A stretch of DNA of 64,000 bases, taken from Aquilaria yunnanensis (Eukaryota; Streptophyta; Magnoliopsida; Malvales; Thymelaeaceae). Shown here one piece after another: positions 1-10,949 of the stretch. The translations under genes and the position numbers were made by a program. Every line of letters starts with the position of its first letter. The first letter of the stretch is position 1. The stretch spans positions 75,215,992 to 75,279,991 of the forward strand of contig CM077600.1 in the NCBI GenBank assembly GCA_039654915.1. Reading direction: 5' to 3'. The notes beneath the pieces are model-generated. The model saw only the letters and a list, made by a program, of their open reading frames with translations. It was not told the DNA's origin and did no database searches.

Positions 1-1363
1 GATCATACAAATCCCTCCACATGATATGTGACATACCCAATGAACTCCTTCAAGTTCATTATGTTATGAGTGATGCCCAGGGGCTTCATCGTTGGTAGTC
101 ATGGTGACTGATGGAGGGACTCCTGGAGAGGAAGAACGCCTGGTGGCCGGTTTGCCCAAGTGAGAGTGCCTGAGATGTTCAGAAAAAGTGGTTTAGGAGG
201 TCCCCGGGGTGTTTTTCCGGGGAGGAGCCTCCGACGCCCAAGTCAGTGGTGCTGAGAGAAGGTAGAGGAAATAGCACTGAGGGGTTCAGTGAACTCGCTT
301 GGTCGTATTTTCTCAGAGTGAGGAGTTAGGATATTTGCCAGCCGTTTGCCAGGGTGTTTTCCCCTGATATTTATAGAGGTGTCCAGGCCGTTCAGATTGT
401 GACACGTGTTCGGTCAGATGTTCTCTAAATGTCTGGGCGTAGAGGACAAGTAACTGGTGGCAGGCTTCCTTGAGCCTTGAGCCGAGACGGGCCATGATGT
501 GATTTTGATGGCGTCAGCGTGTCAGAGCGCCGTTTGAGGTGGCTTGTGACGTCTGTGGGTGACATGTCAGAGGCTTCCTTAAATGCTCCTGCCGTACTCC
601 CGAGGTCCCTAGGTGAGGTCGTCCTGTAGTACGGACTGTGCCACTTCGGGAAACCTGCCCTAGTTTCGGGGGTTCCCAGATTCAGGGAGTTCCACCTTCG
701 GGAAGATCATGTTCGGCCCGCCCTAGCTGGTGCCACTTTTCCGAAGGCGGTCTGTTTACTATCCTCGAGGGGGCTAATAGTATCCTCAGGTTTCCTGGCG
801 TGCCGAGCTCGGGCTCTTCGGCTTTTCTCCAAGGTGTGTGATCCCACCTTTTTCCGGGTAGCGCCAGATCTCCTGGCCATTCTGGTGGCAGGGAGTTCGG
901 CCAGGTGGAGGCGATAGTCCTTCGGCTATCAATGAGCAATAAAGGGAAGTATCAAAGTATGTGATTTACATGTAGGGAACCTTGATGACCTTAGGTCAAA
1001 GGACTACATATATCATGATCACTATGAGAATCACTTATGACACTCATATAACGATCCATGTAGCGTTCTGATGGTGGGTTGGTCCGGTAACAAGTTCCCC
1101 AACTCATACCCATATGTAGACTACATATCTTATATTAGTCTCCACATACACTAGTCGTTATGTATTATTGTAACCCACTCCACAATAATACTAGACTAGG
1201 GACATTTGAGAATACATTATTCTAGGGTTAAAATTATGTTTATAATATTATGTAGAAACAAAACAACAAACACAATTGCTGGATTAATGCCTTAATAAAA
1301 ATTATGACTCAATGTGCAAAAATACAATCATCTCGTGATTGGCTTTTGAGCACAACACTAATA
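1..1363 (-). repeat. 3' LTR of copia element 1, truncated by window edge
   Basis: About 497 bp of LTR are visible once the nested solo LTR and its 5-bp duplication (71-936) are removed. It matches 10452-10949 in the other LTR and, inverted, 13254-13750 and 53351-53830. In element orientation the LTR starts TGTTAGTG; here that terminus has decayed slightly, reading CACTAATA on the plus strand. Confidence 0.9.
71..931 (-). mobile_element. Solo LTR of the Tat-like gypsy family
   Basis: An 861-bp LTR runs from TGATGCCC to GGCTATCA on the plus strand, flanked by the exact duplication ATGAG (66-70 and 932-936). It sits inside the copia 3' LTR; the copia sequence resumes on both sides as in 10452-10530. 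It is related to the LTRs at 14912, 24838, 54062, 57943 and 59118. Its promoter reads leftwards, with a TATA-like element near 369-380 and a CACGTG box at 403-408. No internal sequence remains, as expected after LTR-LTR recombination. Confidence 0.92.
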
Positions 1364-1377
1364 ATCTCCCACTTGCA
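1364..1377 (-). other. Polypurine tract of copia element 1
   Basis: On the minus strand this reads TGCAAGTGGGAGAT, directly next to the 3' LTR. It is the expected primer for plus-strand DNA synthesis. Confidence 0.75.
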
Positions 1378-2935
1378 CTAAAGCCAATCATCCATGTATC
1401 TAATACCAACGGACCTATAATGGCTATGATGCTTTTGCTGTGTAAAGGGCTTTATCAGCGGATCAGCAATTTTGCTATCTGTCGAAGTCCTGCATATCCC
1501 CACATCACCATTCTCGATGATCTCCTTGATGAGATGATAGCGTCGAAGTATGTGTTTGGTTTGCTGGTGAGATCGGGGTTCCTTAGCCTGTGCAATCGCT
1601 CCATTGTTGTCAAAATAGAGCTCTATCGGGTTAGCAATGCTTGGAACCACTCCAAGTTTAGTAATGAACTTCTTGATCCAAACTACCTCCTTCACAGCAT
1701 CAGAGGCGGCAATGTTCTCAGATTCTGTTGTAGAGTCGGCTATTGTCTCTTGCTTTGAACTTTTCCAACTCACAACACCATCACTAATACAAAACACATA
1801 ACCTGATTGTGATGTAAAATCATCCTTATCAGATTGGGAGCTAGCATCGGTGTAACCCCTTACAACGAGCTCATCTTCACCTCCAAAGACCAAGAACGCA
1901 TCCTTAGTCCTTTGTAAGTACTTAAGGATGTTCTTAACAGCTGTCCAGTGACTTTCACCGGGGTTTGATTGGTACTTGCTCGTCATGCTCAAGGCATATA
2001 AGACATCGGGATGAGTACATATCATGGCATACATGATAGATCCAATTGCTGAGGCATATGGAATCTTACTCATACGCTCTCTCTCCTTAGGTGTACTCAA
2101 ACACTGAGATCTAGAAAGAGTTATACCATGTGACATGGGCAAGAATCCTTTCTTGGAATCTTGCATGCTAAACCTCTTTAGCACCTTGTGAATGTATGTA
2201 CTTTGACTTAGGCCAAGAAGCTTTCTAGATCTATCTCTATAGCTCCTGATGCCTAACACATAGGCGGCTTCACCCAAGTCCTTCATAGAAAAACATTTCC
2301 CTAGCCAAGTCTTTACAGACTGTAGCTTGGGAACGTCATTCCCGATGAGTAGTATGTCATCTACATACAACACCAAGAAGACAATAGTACTCCCACTAAC
2401 CTTCTTGTAGACACAAGGTTCATCTTCATTTTTTATAAAACCAAACTCTTTGATTGCTTCATCAAAATGAAGACTCCAACTTTGAGAAGCTTGCTTCAGT
2501 CCATAAATGGACCTTTGCAACTTGCACACTTTATTGGCATTCTCAGGAGTGACAAAACCTTCAGGTTGTGTCATGTACACATCCTCAAGTAACTTTCCAT
2601 TTATGAATGCAGCTTTGACATCCATTTGCCATATCTCATAATCATAGTGTGCAGCAATAGCCAAAAAAATTCGGATGGATTTAGCATGGCAACTGGTGAA
2701 AAAGTTTCATCATAGTCAATACCATGATTTGCTTGAAACCTTTTGCAACCAATCATCCCTTAAAGGTAATCACATTCCAATCCATGTCAGTTTTCTTCTT
2801 GAAAACCCATTTGCACCCTATGGGCTTTACCCCTTCAGGTGGGTCAACCAAAGTCCATACTTGGTTTTCATACATGGATTCCATCTTGGATTTCATGGCC
2901 ATTAGCCACTTCTCAGATTCAGGCCTTGACATAGC
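1378..2935 (-). pseudogene. pol: copia reverse transcriptase-RNase H (element 1), broken
   Basis: An open stretch of 428 codons (2664 down to 1378) covers most of the RT and the whole RNase H. Visible are the RT segment QMDVKAAFING, the catalytic YVDDILLIGND near residues 99-109 of that stretch, the MKDLGEA segment, and an RNase H with YTDAS, TTESE and the C-terminal IRYMDDWL close to the polypurine tract. The RT N-terminus (about 2935-2665) is recognisable, with MESMYENQVWTL and CKWVFKKKTD, but is shifted in frame and carries stops. The enzyme would copy element RNA into DNA in virus-like particles. This copy cannot make a full polyprotein. Confidence 0.92.
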
Positions 2936-3038
2936 TTGTTGGTAGGTTGTTGGCTCATCCTAATCCATGAGCATCACATCGTCAGTGTGAGTCACCAGAA
3001 ATCCTTATCTCTTGGGCTCAAGCCGAATCCTACTAGAC

Positions 3039-4035
3039 CTACGTGGGTTCTGTGTTACAGGAACAGACTTGAACCATAACATCTTGTGGTGTCTGTTCAG
3101 GTTCCATTTTAGGTTCGATGTCCCCTTGTTGTTCTTGAATTTCTTCAAGTTCTACTTTCCTCCCACTAGTTCCTTTAGAGATAAATTCTTTCTCTAGAAA
3201 GACACCAGTTCGATCAACAAAAACTTTTTTCTTAAAAGGATTGTAGAAATAGTAACCCTTTGTTTCTTTGGGATACCCAACAAAAAGGCTTTTTTGAGAT
3301 TTGGGCCCTAGTTTGTCAGAGGATTGACATTTCACATAAGCGTCACAGCCCCAAATCTTCATAAAAGACAAACTGGGATGCCTCCCACTCCATATCTCAT
3401 ATGGTGTCTTTTGAACTGATTTAGGTGGAACTCTATTTATTGTAAAAGCGGCTGTCTCTAGAGCATGTACCGAAAAGTCAGCTTGACTCATCATAGATCG
3501 AACCATGTCTAATAGAGTTTGATTTCTCCTTTCAGATACACCATTCCATTGAGGTGTACCAGGTGGAGTGAGTTGTGATACTATACCACATTTCTTTAGA
3601 TAGTCAAGGAATTCTCAATCTAAGTACTCTCCACCTCGATCTGATTGAAGTGCTTTGATACTCTTCCCGAATTGATTCTCTACTTCATTCTTGAATTCTT
3701 TGAACTTTTTAAAGGAATATGAATTTTGTCTCATGAGATACACATAGCCATATCTATTGAAGTCATCAGTAAAGGTAATGAAGTATTGGAAGCCTCCTCT
3801 AGCATGTGTAGACATAGGGCCACATACATCACTATGTATGAGTCCTAGTAAGTCATTAGCCCTTTCACTTTGCCTTGTGAATGGGGCTTTGGTCATCTTG
3901 CCCAACAAACATGACTCACATATCTCGTATGATTCAAAATCAAATGAGTCCAAGAGTCCATCCTTATGGAGCTTAGATATGCAGGTCTTGTTTATATGGC
4001 TCAAAGCGAAAGTGCCAGAGATAGGTCAGGTTTGA
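3039..4035 (-). pseudogene. pol: copia integrase (element 1), broken
   Basis: The HHCC zinc-binding region starts at LWHFR (about 4035) and ends with CESCLLGK. The catalytic core shows HSDVCGPM (first Asp), QSDRGGEY (second Asp) and NGVSERRNQT (Glu), so all three acidic residues are present. The GCDAYVK segment and the family's C-terminal domain follow. Defects: a frameshift between the first His and the rest of the zinc region near 3990-4010, and a stop just after RGGEYLD near 3613. A second frame break lies between this region and RT. The normal role is to insert the linear cDNA into the genome. Confidence 0.9.
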
Positions 4036-4490
4036 ATCATTCAATCTGACCTTCTTGGTATTCACATTATAGATTGGATCTTTGAGTTCTAGAACATACA
4101 ACCCATTGCTAAGTTGAGCACTACCATCAAAGATTTCATTCAAATAAATAGAAAAAGATTTGTCCTTTATTATAAATGAAAAACCTTTCTTGTCCAAACA
4201 AGAAACAAAAATCAAATTTCTACTAATAGTAGGTACAAAGTAGCAGTTGTCTAAGTCTAAAACTAATCTATTAGGTAAAGTGAGAACATAAGTCCCTATG
4301 GCTAAGGCAGCAACCCTTGCTCCATTTCCAACACGTAGATCCACTTCACCTCGGGCCAATCTTCTACTCCTACTTAGATCCTGCACATTTGCACAAACGT
4401 GAGATCCACATCCAGTATCCAATACCCAAGATGAGGAAGTAGAAAAGTTAGCCTCTATAACAAGAATACCTGAAGTTTAAGTCTTACTTC
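4036..4490 (-). pseudogene. pol: copia aspartic protease (element 1), broken
   Basis: The catalytic motif LDTGCGSHVC lies near 4420-4395, followed by the family's GNGARVAALAIGTY strand and the NCYFVPTISRNLIFVSCLDKK segment. It shares a reading frame with gag upstream; two stops separate them (near 4507 and 4479). The protease would cut the Gag-Pol polyprotein. Confidence 0.88.
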
Positions 4491-4506
4491 CCTTCTCCTT
4501 AGCAAG

Positions 4507-5313
4507 TTATTCAAGATAGAGCTTGTAGTTGCGCTTCCAGTGTTCAGGTTGCTTACAATGGAAGCACTCCCCTTCCTTTGCCACACCACCCTTTGGTTTC
4601 AGTGCAGCTGAAAAAGAATTAGCATTGGACTTTTCATTAGCTTTATCCTTCTTCTTGTTGGCTTTTCCCTTTCCCTTGCCCTTTTGAACCATCAAAATGG
4701 GCTTAGCCTTCTTAAGGTTTTGCTCAGCAGTTCTCAACATGTTGAGCAATTCAGGGAGGGACTTGTCAAGGTCGTTCATGTTATAGTTCATGATGAAGTA
4801 TCTGTAGCTTTCAGGCAACAATTGCAAGACTACATCAACAGTCAACTTTTTCTGAAGAGCAAATCCCAAACTCCCAAAATTCTCAATATACCCAATTATC
4901 TTGAGCACATAAAGACCCACGGGACTGCCCTAAGACAGTTTGCACTGAAACAATGCCTTAGAGGTCTCAAACCACTCATGCCTAGCTTGCTCTTGGAAGA
5001 GTATTTTGAGATGTTTGATCATATCGAACGCCCTAATGTTCTCATGTTGCTTCGAAAGCTTAGATTCCATGGTAATAAGCATGAGGCATGCAACATCCAA
5101 AGCATCATTAGAATGCCTCTTGTGAGCATCCCTTTCAGCTCTTGGAACAGTGGTAGCAGGCTTATTCGGAATGGGATGCTCTAGCAAATAAGCCTTTCTC
5201 ATTTGCTTGAGGACTATCCTCAAGTTTCGGTACTATTTGAGAAAGTTGGTCCCATTTAGTTTTTCCTTCTCAAGGATCGATTGCAATGAAAGTGTCGATG
5301 TGTTTTGTGCCAT
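4507..5313 (-). pseudogene. gag: copia gag (element 1), broken
   Basis: The start codon at 5313-5311 gives MAQNTSTLSLQSIL, a usual copia Gag N-terminus. A capsid domain with LNGTNFLK and YRNLRIVLKQ follows. A stop at 5233-5235 replaces the Trp normally between those two segments, and another stop lies at 4930-4932. Near the C-terminus is a CCHC knuckle, CFHCKQPEHWKRNY, whose last Cys has become Tyr. A Lys-rich linker precedes it. Gag would form the particle and bind element RNA. Confidence 0.88.
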
Positions 5314-6855
5314 GGTTATCTACAATAGTAAATATGCAGTGTAAGAGTGATGTATTTTAATTCATTTAATAAGGACTTTTATTAAACGATACTCCCACTA
5401 TTTTCCTCAAAATAATAACCCTCAATATTATTTTGGAACACCTTGGCATTAAGGTATTCTAGTGGGCCAAGATCCATATTTCACCACAACCTGAGTCAGC
5501 TTTGGCTTTTCTCTCAAGTTGCAATTATTTAGGTAGGCAACTCCTTGCTAATTACATCTCATGCAACTCTTGGATAGTTGGGTGAACAACACTTGTCCAA
5601 GCTCATCTCATGAACTTAAGCCCAACTTTATGCCTCTAAGTCCCTAATCCTATTAGGATGACTTAGTTAAGTCGGACCCAAAGTTAGCAATTTGGATATC
5701 ACTATTATCCCATCGTGCCTTACTAAGATGAACATAGGTGCTTTGCTTTGGCAAACCCACCCAATGTTGATCAAAGTCTTGATGAGTGCCAACATTTGGA
5801 AGGCATCACATTTAATGACTTAATCTTTGTTTGAGGGATTTCTCTTTTGATCTCACCAATTTGTTATCTCTGGTTGTCTTATAGATGCATCACATACAAA
5901 TATAAAACATGCATCTCATGCTAACAAGAAAGTAAACGTGACATGGTTATAGCCCAAAATATGTGATATTCTCAAGCCAATGAGAATATCATAAAATCCT
6001 AAGAAAAGAAAAGGGTCTTCACAAGCTCCTTCTCCTCCTTTCTTGTTTGCCTTTTTTTTGTCACCTTCTTGGACATACCATCTTGGACGATCCCATAATG
6101 TACCATTACATCAATAATAGAAACCCCGAGTTACATTCAAGGGGAGTAAGGTGAGAAGAGAATGTACAATGAGAGTGATAAGAAAGGCATGACTCGCAGG
6201 CCGTATTTATAAGTACAACCAATTAAGGGCTATAACCACGCACCATGCTACAACCGCCAATCAGCATAACATGTCAAATCTCATTCAACAAAAATGCATT
6301 CCAATTAACGCATATTGATTAACCAGTTTTTATTAATGTGGCGCTTCGCATACTGTGGTCTCGTTGGTTGGTCAGTGGTAGTGGTCCTGCTGACCAGTCA
6401 ACGGGCGGGATCAAGGGGAGCCGCCCTTGCGGGGGTTTGCGAGGGGGGCAGCACCCTCCCGACGTAAAAAATTGTCTTACAATTGTGTTGCCTGAGATCT
6501 TTTATTTCAAGCAAGTAGGCACCCGAGACACCTCCATTCGAGCCACCAAAAGTACTATACTTTCGGTGCCTAAACAGGCCGAATCTGAACCATGCTAGGG
6601 TTTTGCAACTATTGCAAGAGTCCTAATCCATATAGGTATCTCATACCAATCAATTTTGGGTTAATCTCATTAACCAATTTGTGTCGTTTCTTCATATATA
6701 ACCAATTTGTGTCGTTTCTTCATATATCTCATATGTTCATTACAAGTTTCGGTTTCATGCGTCATGAATTAATCTAATTAATCATGGCCGAAAGCAACTG
6801 AACACACAACATCATGCGATTCGACATTCAATCCTGATTTAGGGTTTTAGCAGTA
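5314..6855 (-). other. Long untranslated leader of copia element 1
   Basis: About 1.5 kb lies between primer binding site and gag start. I see no conserved protein in it on either strand. It is AT-rich; the short ORF at 6338-6598 has no recognisable domain. Confidence 0.55.
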
Positions 6856-6867
6856 GCTCTGATACCA
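6856..6867 (-). other. Primer binding site, initiator Met-tRNA type
   Basis: The minus strand reads TGGTATCAGAGC, complementary to the 3' end of plant initiator Met-tRNA, one base from the 5' LTR at 6869. Confidence 0.9.
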
Positions 6868-6868
6868 C

Positions 6869-9800
6869 TGTAGGGTTTTAGGCGCCAAACAAGCGCAGCA
6901 AAATTTAAGCCAACCCCTCTAGGATCCAAGTGAAACAGGGTAAACCAGGTGTTCAAAAATTTTCATACCTACTTCGGTCGATATATTTTGCCCAACTGTT
7001 GAGTCGAATCACAAAAACCTAAACAGTTGACGTGTTCAAGCTCTTTATGGTACCACACGTGCTTCTCAGGATCACTACACTTCCACCACATCCTGGTAGA
7101 TGCATGTATCTTGCGCTCGTAGTGCTAGCTTGAGCCCTCCAAGGAATTGCAAGAAAAGAGTGCGGCTGTCCTCTTTCATAGGCTAGGGCAAAAATCTGTG
7201 AATTTCTCACTAAAAGTTTTATTTATAATGAGACTCAACTTCTAAGCCTAATGGGTTTCAAAGCCCTAATCTAATTAGGCTTTAATTTTGGGCTTAATAA
7301 TGACTCAACTTTTGGGCCCATTATTAACACAAAATTATTATGAAACCATAACCCAAATAATTAGCCCATGCACTCTAATAATCCAAATAGTTCTATGTGT
7401 GCGGCCTAATAGGCTCTTACCACGTTCACAATGATCATAAATCACATTTATGATCATAAGCAATGAGCGGTGTCTAGCAACACATCATTGCTATGCAAGT
7501 GACAAGATTGTTGATGTAATGCCCGGACAATCCAAAGTGATTAGGTCCCGGGGTAAGTGAATTGGGAGCCAAAGAATTTTCCTTAATTGAGTATAAAGCT
7601 CAACTAATTTGAGGGGACATTAAATAAGTGTTAGGGATTCATGAAATTAAGCTTGGCTTAGGCCAAGAGAAAAAATGGTGAAAATGGTGGATTTCAAAGA
7701 TGAGGGACTCAATTGAACAAAGGAATTGTTGTAAGTTGGGCTCAATTGCCCAAATTCAAAAGATTGGAGGACTAAGTGGGGAATTGGCCCATTTTCATGG
7801 CCTTGGATGCCATGGCCAGCCATGCCCATTCAAAATAATATATTTTATGCCACCTGCACCTCCATTCACAATTAAATAATCCTCCACCCACACCTCCACT
7901 CACCTTTGTCCCCCATCTTCATTATTTTATCATTTAACTTTACCAACTCTTCCAATTTGTCCCCCACTTTGTCTCCCACTTACCATTTGAATTATGAATC
8001 CAATAAGTCATGTATCTCACCCATTTTGAGCAAGGATAACCGGCCATACACTCCTCCCATTCAATCTCACTCATTTCATCACTTCATTCACTCAACAACT
8101 CACAAAACACTCTCAAACTCTCTCCCTTCTCTCTAGTTTCGGCCAACACTTGTTCTTGGCCTTCCAAATACATTCCCAACTCTTTTCTTCCTTTAAAAAT
8201 TCTTCCATAGCAAGTTCATAACCTTCCTCAAACAAAAACAAAGTGTTCTTTGTAAATTTCAAGCTCTGAAGCCATAAGGAGAAAGAATCAAGTGAAGGAT
8301 TCAAAGAATTGCAAGAAGGAAACTTTCGGCCATCTTCATTTCTTGGCGGGTTTGAGCTCTTCTAAAGGAGCTCTTTGTATAAATGAGCTTCTAAGCTCAT
8401 TGGGAGGAAAAATCAAGAAGAAAAATTGAAGAACATCAAGCACACAAAATTTGGTCTCACGTCCTAGTCGAGGTTCCGTAAGTGTGAACCAAGTATTCTT
8501 GGTATTTTCCTTTCTTTAAGATAATTACCAAGTGTTCTTGGTATTTTATGGATTACTAATTTATTTGGCCATTTTGGTTCTTGTGCTAGAAAATAATTTC
8601 TAAAGTCAACAAGCAAGGAAAATGAAAGAGAACAAGCTCTTAAGAGCTTTCGGTATTGGGTAAGGATTCCTATACTCTCTTTGAGTATTCGGGCCCCTAG
8701 GTGATGGTCAAAGAACCATATGATCCTAGGTGTGCTAAGAGGGCTTAAGTTAAATTATTGCTTCGGCAATTCCGTTTCGTTCATGAGCTAAGTTAAGCAA
8801 GCATTAAGGGCTAGGATTTAAGTAGGCCACCTTAAATTCCTATGCTAAGTGATATCTCCGAAATTGTAAAGTATGTGAAATTAATGAAATAAAACTTGAG
8901 GGATGCTTGCTGTCCTTCTGAAATCAAAGTGTTAAGTGGCGTGTGTTTGCGTGCTTCTATGAAATTTTTGTGCATGGTAACCCCCAATTTTGATTATTAT
9001 TGTATATGCATGTATCTTTGTGTTTTCTTTTTCTTTATGTTTTCTTTGTAGGAACTTGTAATAATTATTTCCATTACATTCTTGGCATATATTAGGCCTT
9101 AAAGGCCATATGTTAGGCTTTGGAAGCTATCGGAATCCTTATTGAGTTTTATAACTCACCCGCCCTACTTTACTTTTGTAGGTAAAAGTGTGCTCGAAAG
9201 ATTGAGCTAAGAGTCTTGAGTACTCTTTCTATGGTATAAAGGTTGGGGAGGTGTATAGTATTTGCTCAATTATTCTAAAGTATTTTAAGTATATAAGTTG
9301 CTTGAAAAATCAAGCTAATATGTGTGGACTTTGTGTGCAGGACTACGAGTCTAGAATTTGTGGGAACAACGTCTTAAGGTGGATAATTAGTGTTCCATGG
9401 CACTATGATTTATGGCTTGCTGTTAAGCATGTATTTTGTTGGTCTAAGTTTAGTGACCAAATTATGGACTTAGCTAAAATTTGGCCAAACTTGGCTTTGG
9501 GCTTGTATTATGGACTTGGACATTTTTGGGTGTTTTTATTGCTTGGTGGACTTACCAATGCCCATGCATGAATTTATGGGTTATGTTTTCATGAAACTTG
9601 AAGCATGTTGAAATTGGGCTTAAATGCATGTAATGGGCTTAAATAAGAACTTGGACAAATTTGATTATGTTCTTGTTAATTTTGGACCATATGCATGTTA
9701 AGTACTAAAAAGGCCCATAAGCCATGTTTATGTTGAAAGCGTGCCATGTTGACTTTGTATGCGCACTCAAAGAAAAACATCCAAATAAACTTGGAGAAGC

Positions 9801-10949
9801 ATGAAATTGGATGTTTGTGTAAAGAATAGTGATTTATGTGCACTAATGAACACCAAAACACATAAGCATGCAAAGTATATGCATGAAAATAATATTTCAA
9901 ACTTAAGTTGGTGTTTTGGTTGCCATGCATATTCTTGGCTAAGTTTAGTAAAGACCATGAAAATGAAGACATGAAATGCACATAGGGCTAGCTTGTTTCT
10001 GAGAGCACTTAAACTTCACCTAAAATAAAGAATATAACGAGCTAGTACCAGTAAGCATCCTGGGGTTGTGCCATAAGTCTTAGTAGGAAATAAAAGCCCC
10101 TTTTGTGATTTAAAACTTTCACTGCATGTCTTTGATTAATAGGGCTCGAATGGGCCAGGGATAGTTTAGGGCACGACAGTCGATGATTCGACTAAACCTT
10201 TATGATCATTACCCATACATGTCATTGTCCCTTTATCCAAGATATCAAGAATAGGCACGAGACATGGAATGTGTCACTCTCGTATAGCCCAATCTTTGGT
10301 TTCTTGATTATTGAGTAGACTAACTTAAACTGATGACATTGATATTGTATATCAACTCATCCGAGCATGGCCATGCATTTTCTAAGTCTTACTCTATCAA
10401 GGGGCCCGAAGATATCACTCTCGTTACATAGGAGGGACAAATCCCATCTTGATCATACAAATCCCTCTGCATGATATGTGACATATCCAATGACCTCCTT
10501 CAAGTTCACTCAGTTACGAGCAACAAAGGAAAGCATCAAAGTATGTGACTAGCATGTAGGGAACCTTGATGACCTTAGGTCAAATGACTACATATACCAT
10601 GATCACTATGAGAATCACTTATGACACTCATATAACAATCCATGTAGTGTTCTCATGGTGGGTCGGTCTAGTAACAAGTTCTCCAACTCGTACCCATATG
10701 TAGACTACATATCTCATATTAGTCTCCACATATGCTAGTCATTATGTATTATTGTAACCCGTTCCATAATAATACTAGACCAAGGACATTTGAGAATATC
10801 ATTATTCTAGGGTTACAATTATGTTTATTATGTTACGCAGAAACAAAACAACAAACATAATTGCTGGATTAATGGCTTAATAAAATATCATGACTCAATG
10901 TGCAAAAATACAATCATTTTATGATTGGCTTTTGGGCACAACACTAACA
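6869..10949 (-). repeat. 5' LTR of copia element 1, interrupted
   Basis: After removal of the 7515-10178 insertion and its duplication the LTR is about 1412 bp, matching the 1415-bp solo LTR at 13254-14668. It runs TGTAGGG (6869) to CTAACA (10949) on the plus strand. The leftward promoter has a TATAAATAAAAC-type box near 7215-7230. Confidence 0.9.
7515..10178 (+). mobile_element. Solo long gypsy LTR (probable Tekay/Del-type), 2.66 kb
   Basis: It begins TGTAATGCCCGG and ends GGGCACGACA, flanked by GTTGA (7510-7514) and GTCGA (10179-10183), a 5-bp duplication with one change. Removing it restores the copia LTR as seen, inverted, at 14010-14040. It is homologous to the 4613-bp LTR at 34641 in several blocks, for example TATAACTCACCCGCCCT near 9150-9166 and the segment around GAGTCTAGAATTTGTGGGAAC (9348-9368), but it is much shorter. 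It contains no primer site, polypurine tract or coding region, so I read it as a solo LTR. Confidence 0.82.

Larger units (their letters stand above)
1..10949 (-). mobile_element. Ty1/copia retrotransposon 1, left edge outside window
   Basis: Minus-strand LTR retrotransposon. Reading right to left: 5' LTR (10949 down to 6869), primer binding site (6856-6867), long leader, gag, protease, integrase, RT-RNase H, polypurine tract (1364-1377), and 3' LTR (1363 down past position 1). The order PR-IN-RT-RH is the Ty1/copia order. Two later insertions lie inside its LTRs: a solo Tat LTR in the 3' LTR and a solo long gypsy LTR in the 5' LTR. The coding region has stops and frameshifts, so it is dead. 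Its left target duplication lies outside the window; the right flank starts TAATG. Confidence 0.93.

Noticed and set aside
1339..1758. 139-codon plus-strand ORF at the end of copia 1
   Set aside because: It is antisense to the RNase H coding region, which has clear family motifs on the other strand.
6856..6867. Possible tRNA genes at TGGTATCAGAGC sites (also 32037 and 39258)
   Set aside because: Only the 12-nt complement of the initiator Met-tRNA 3' end is present; there is no cloverleaf. They are primer binding sites.
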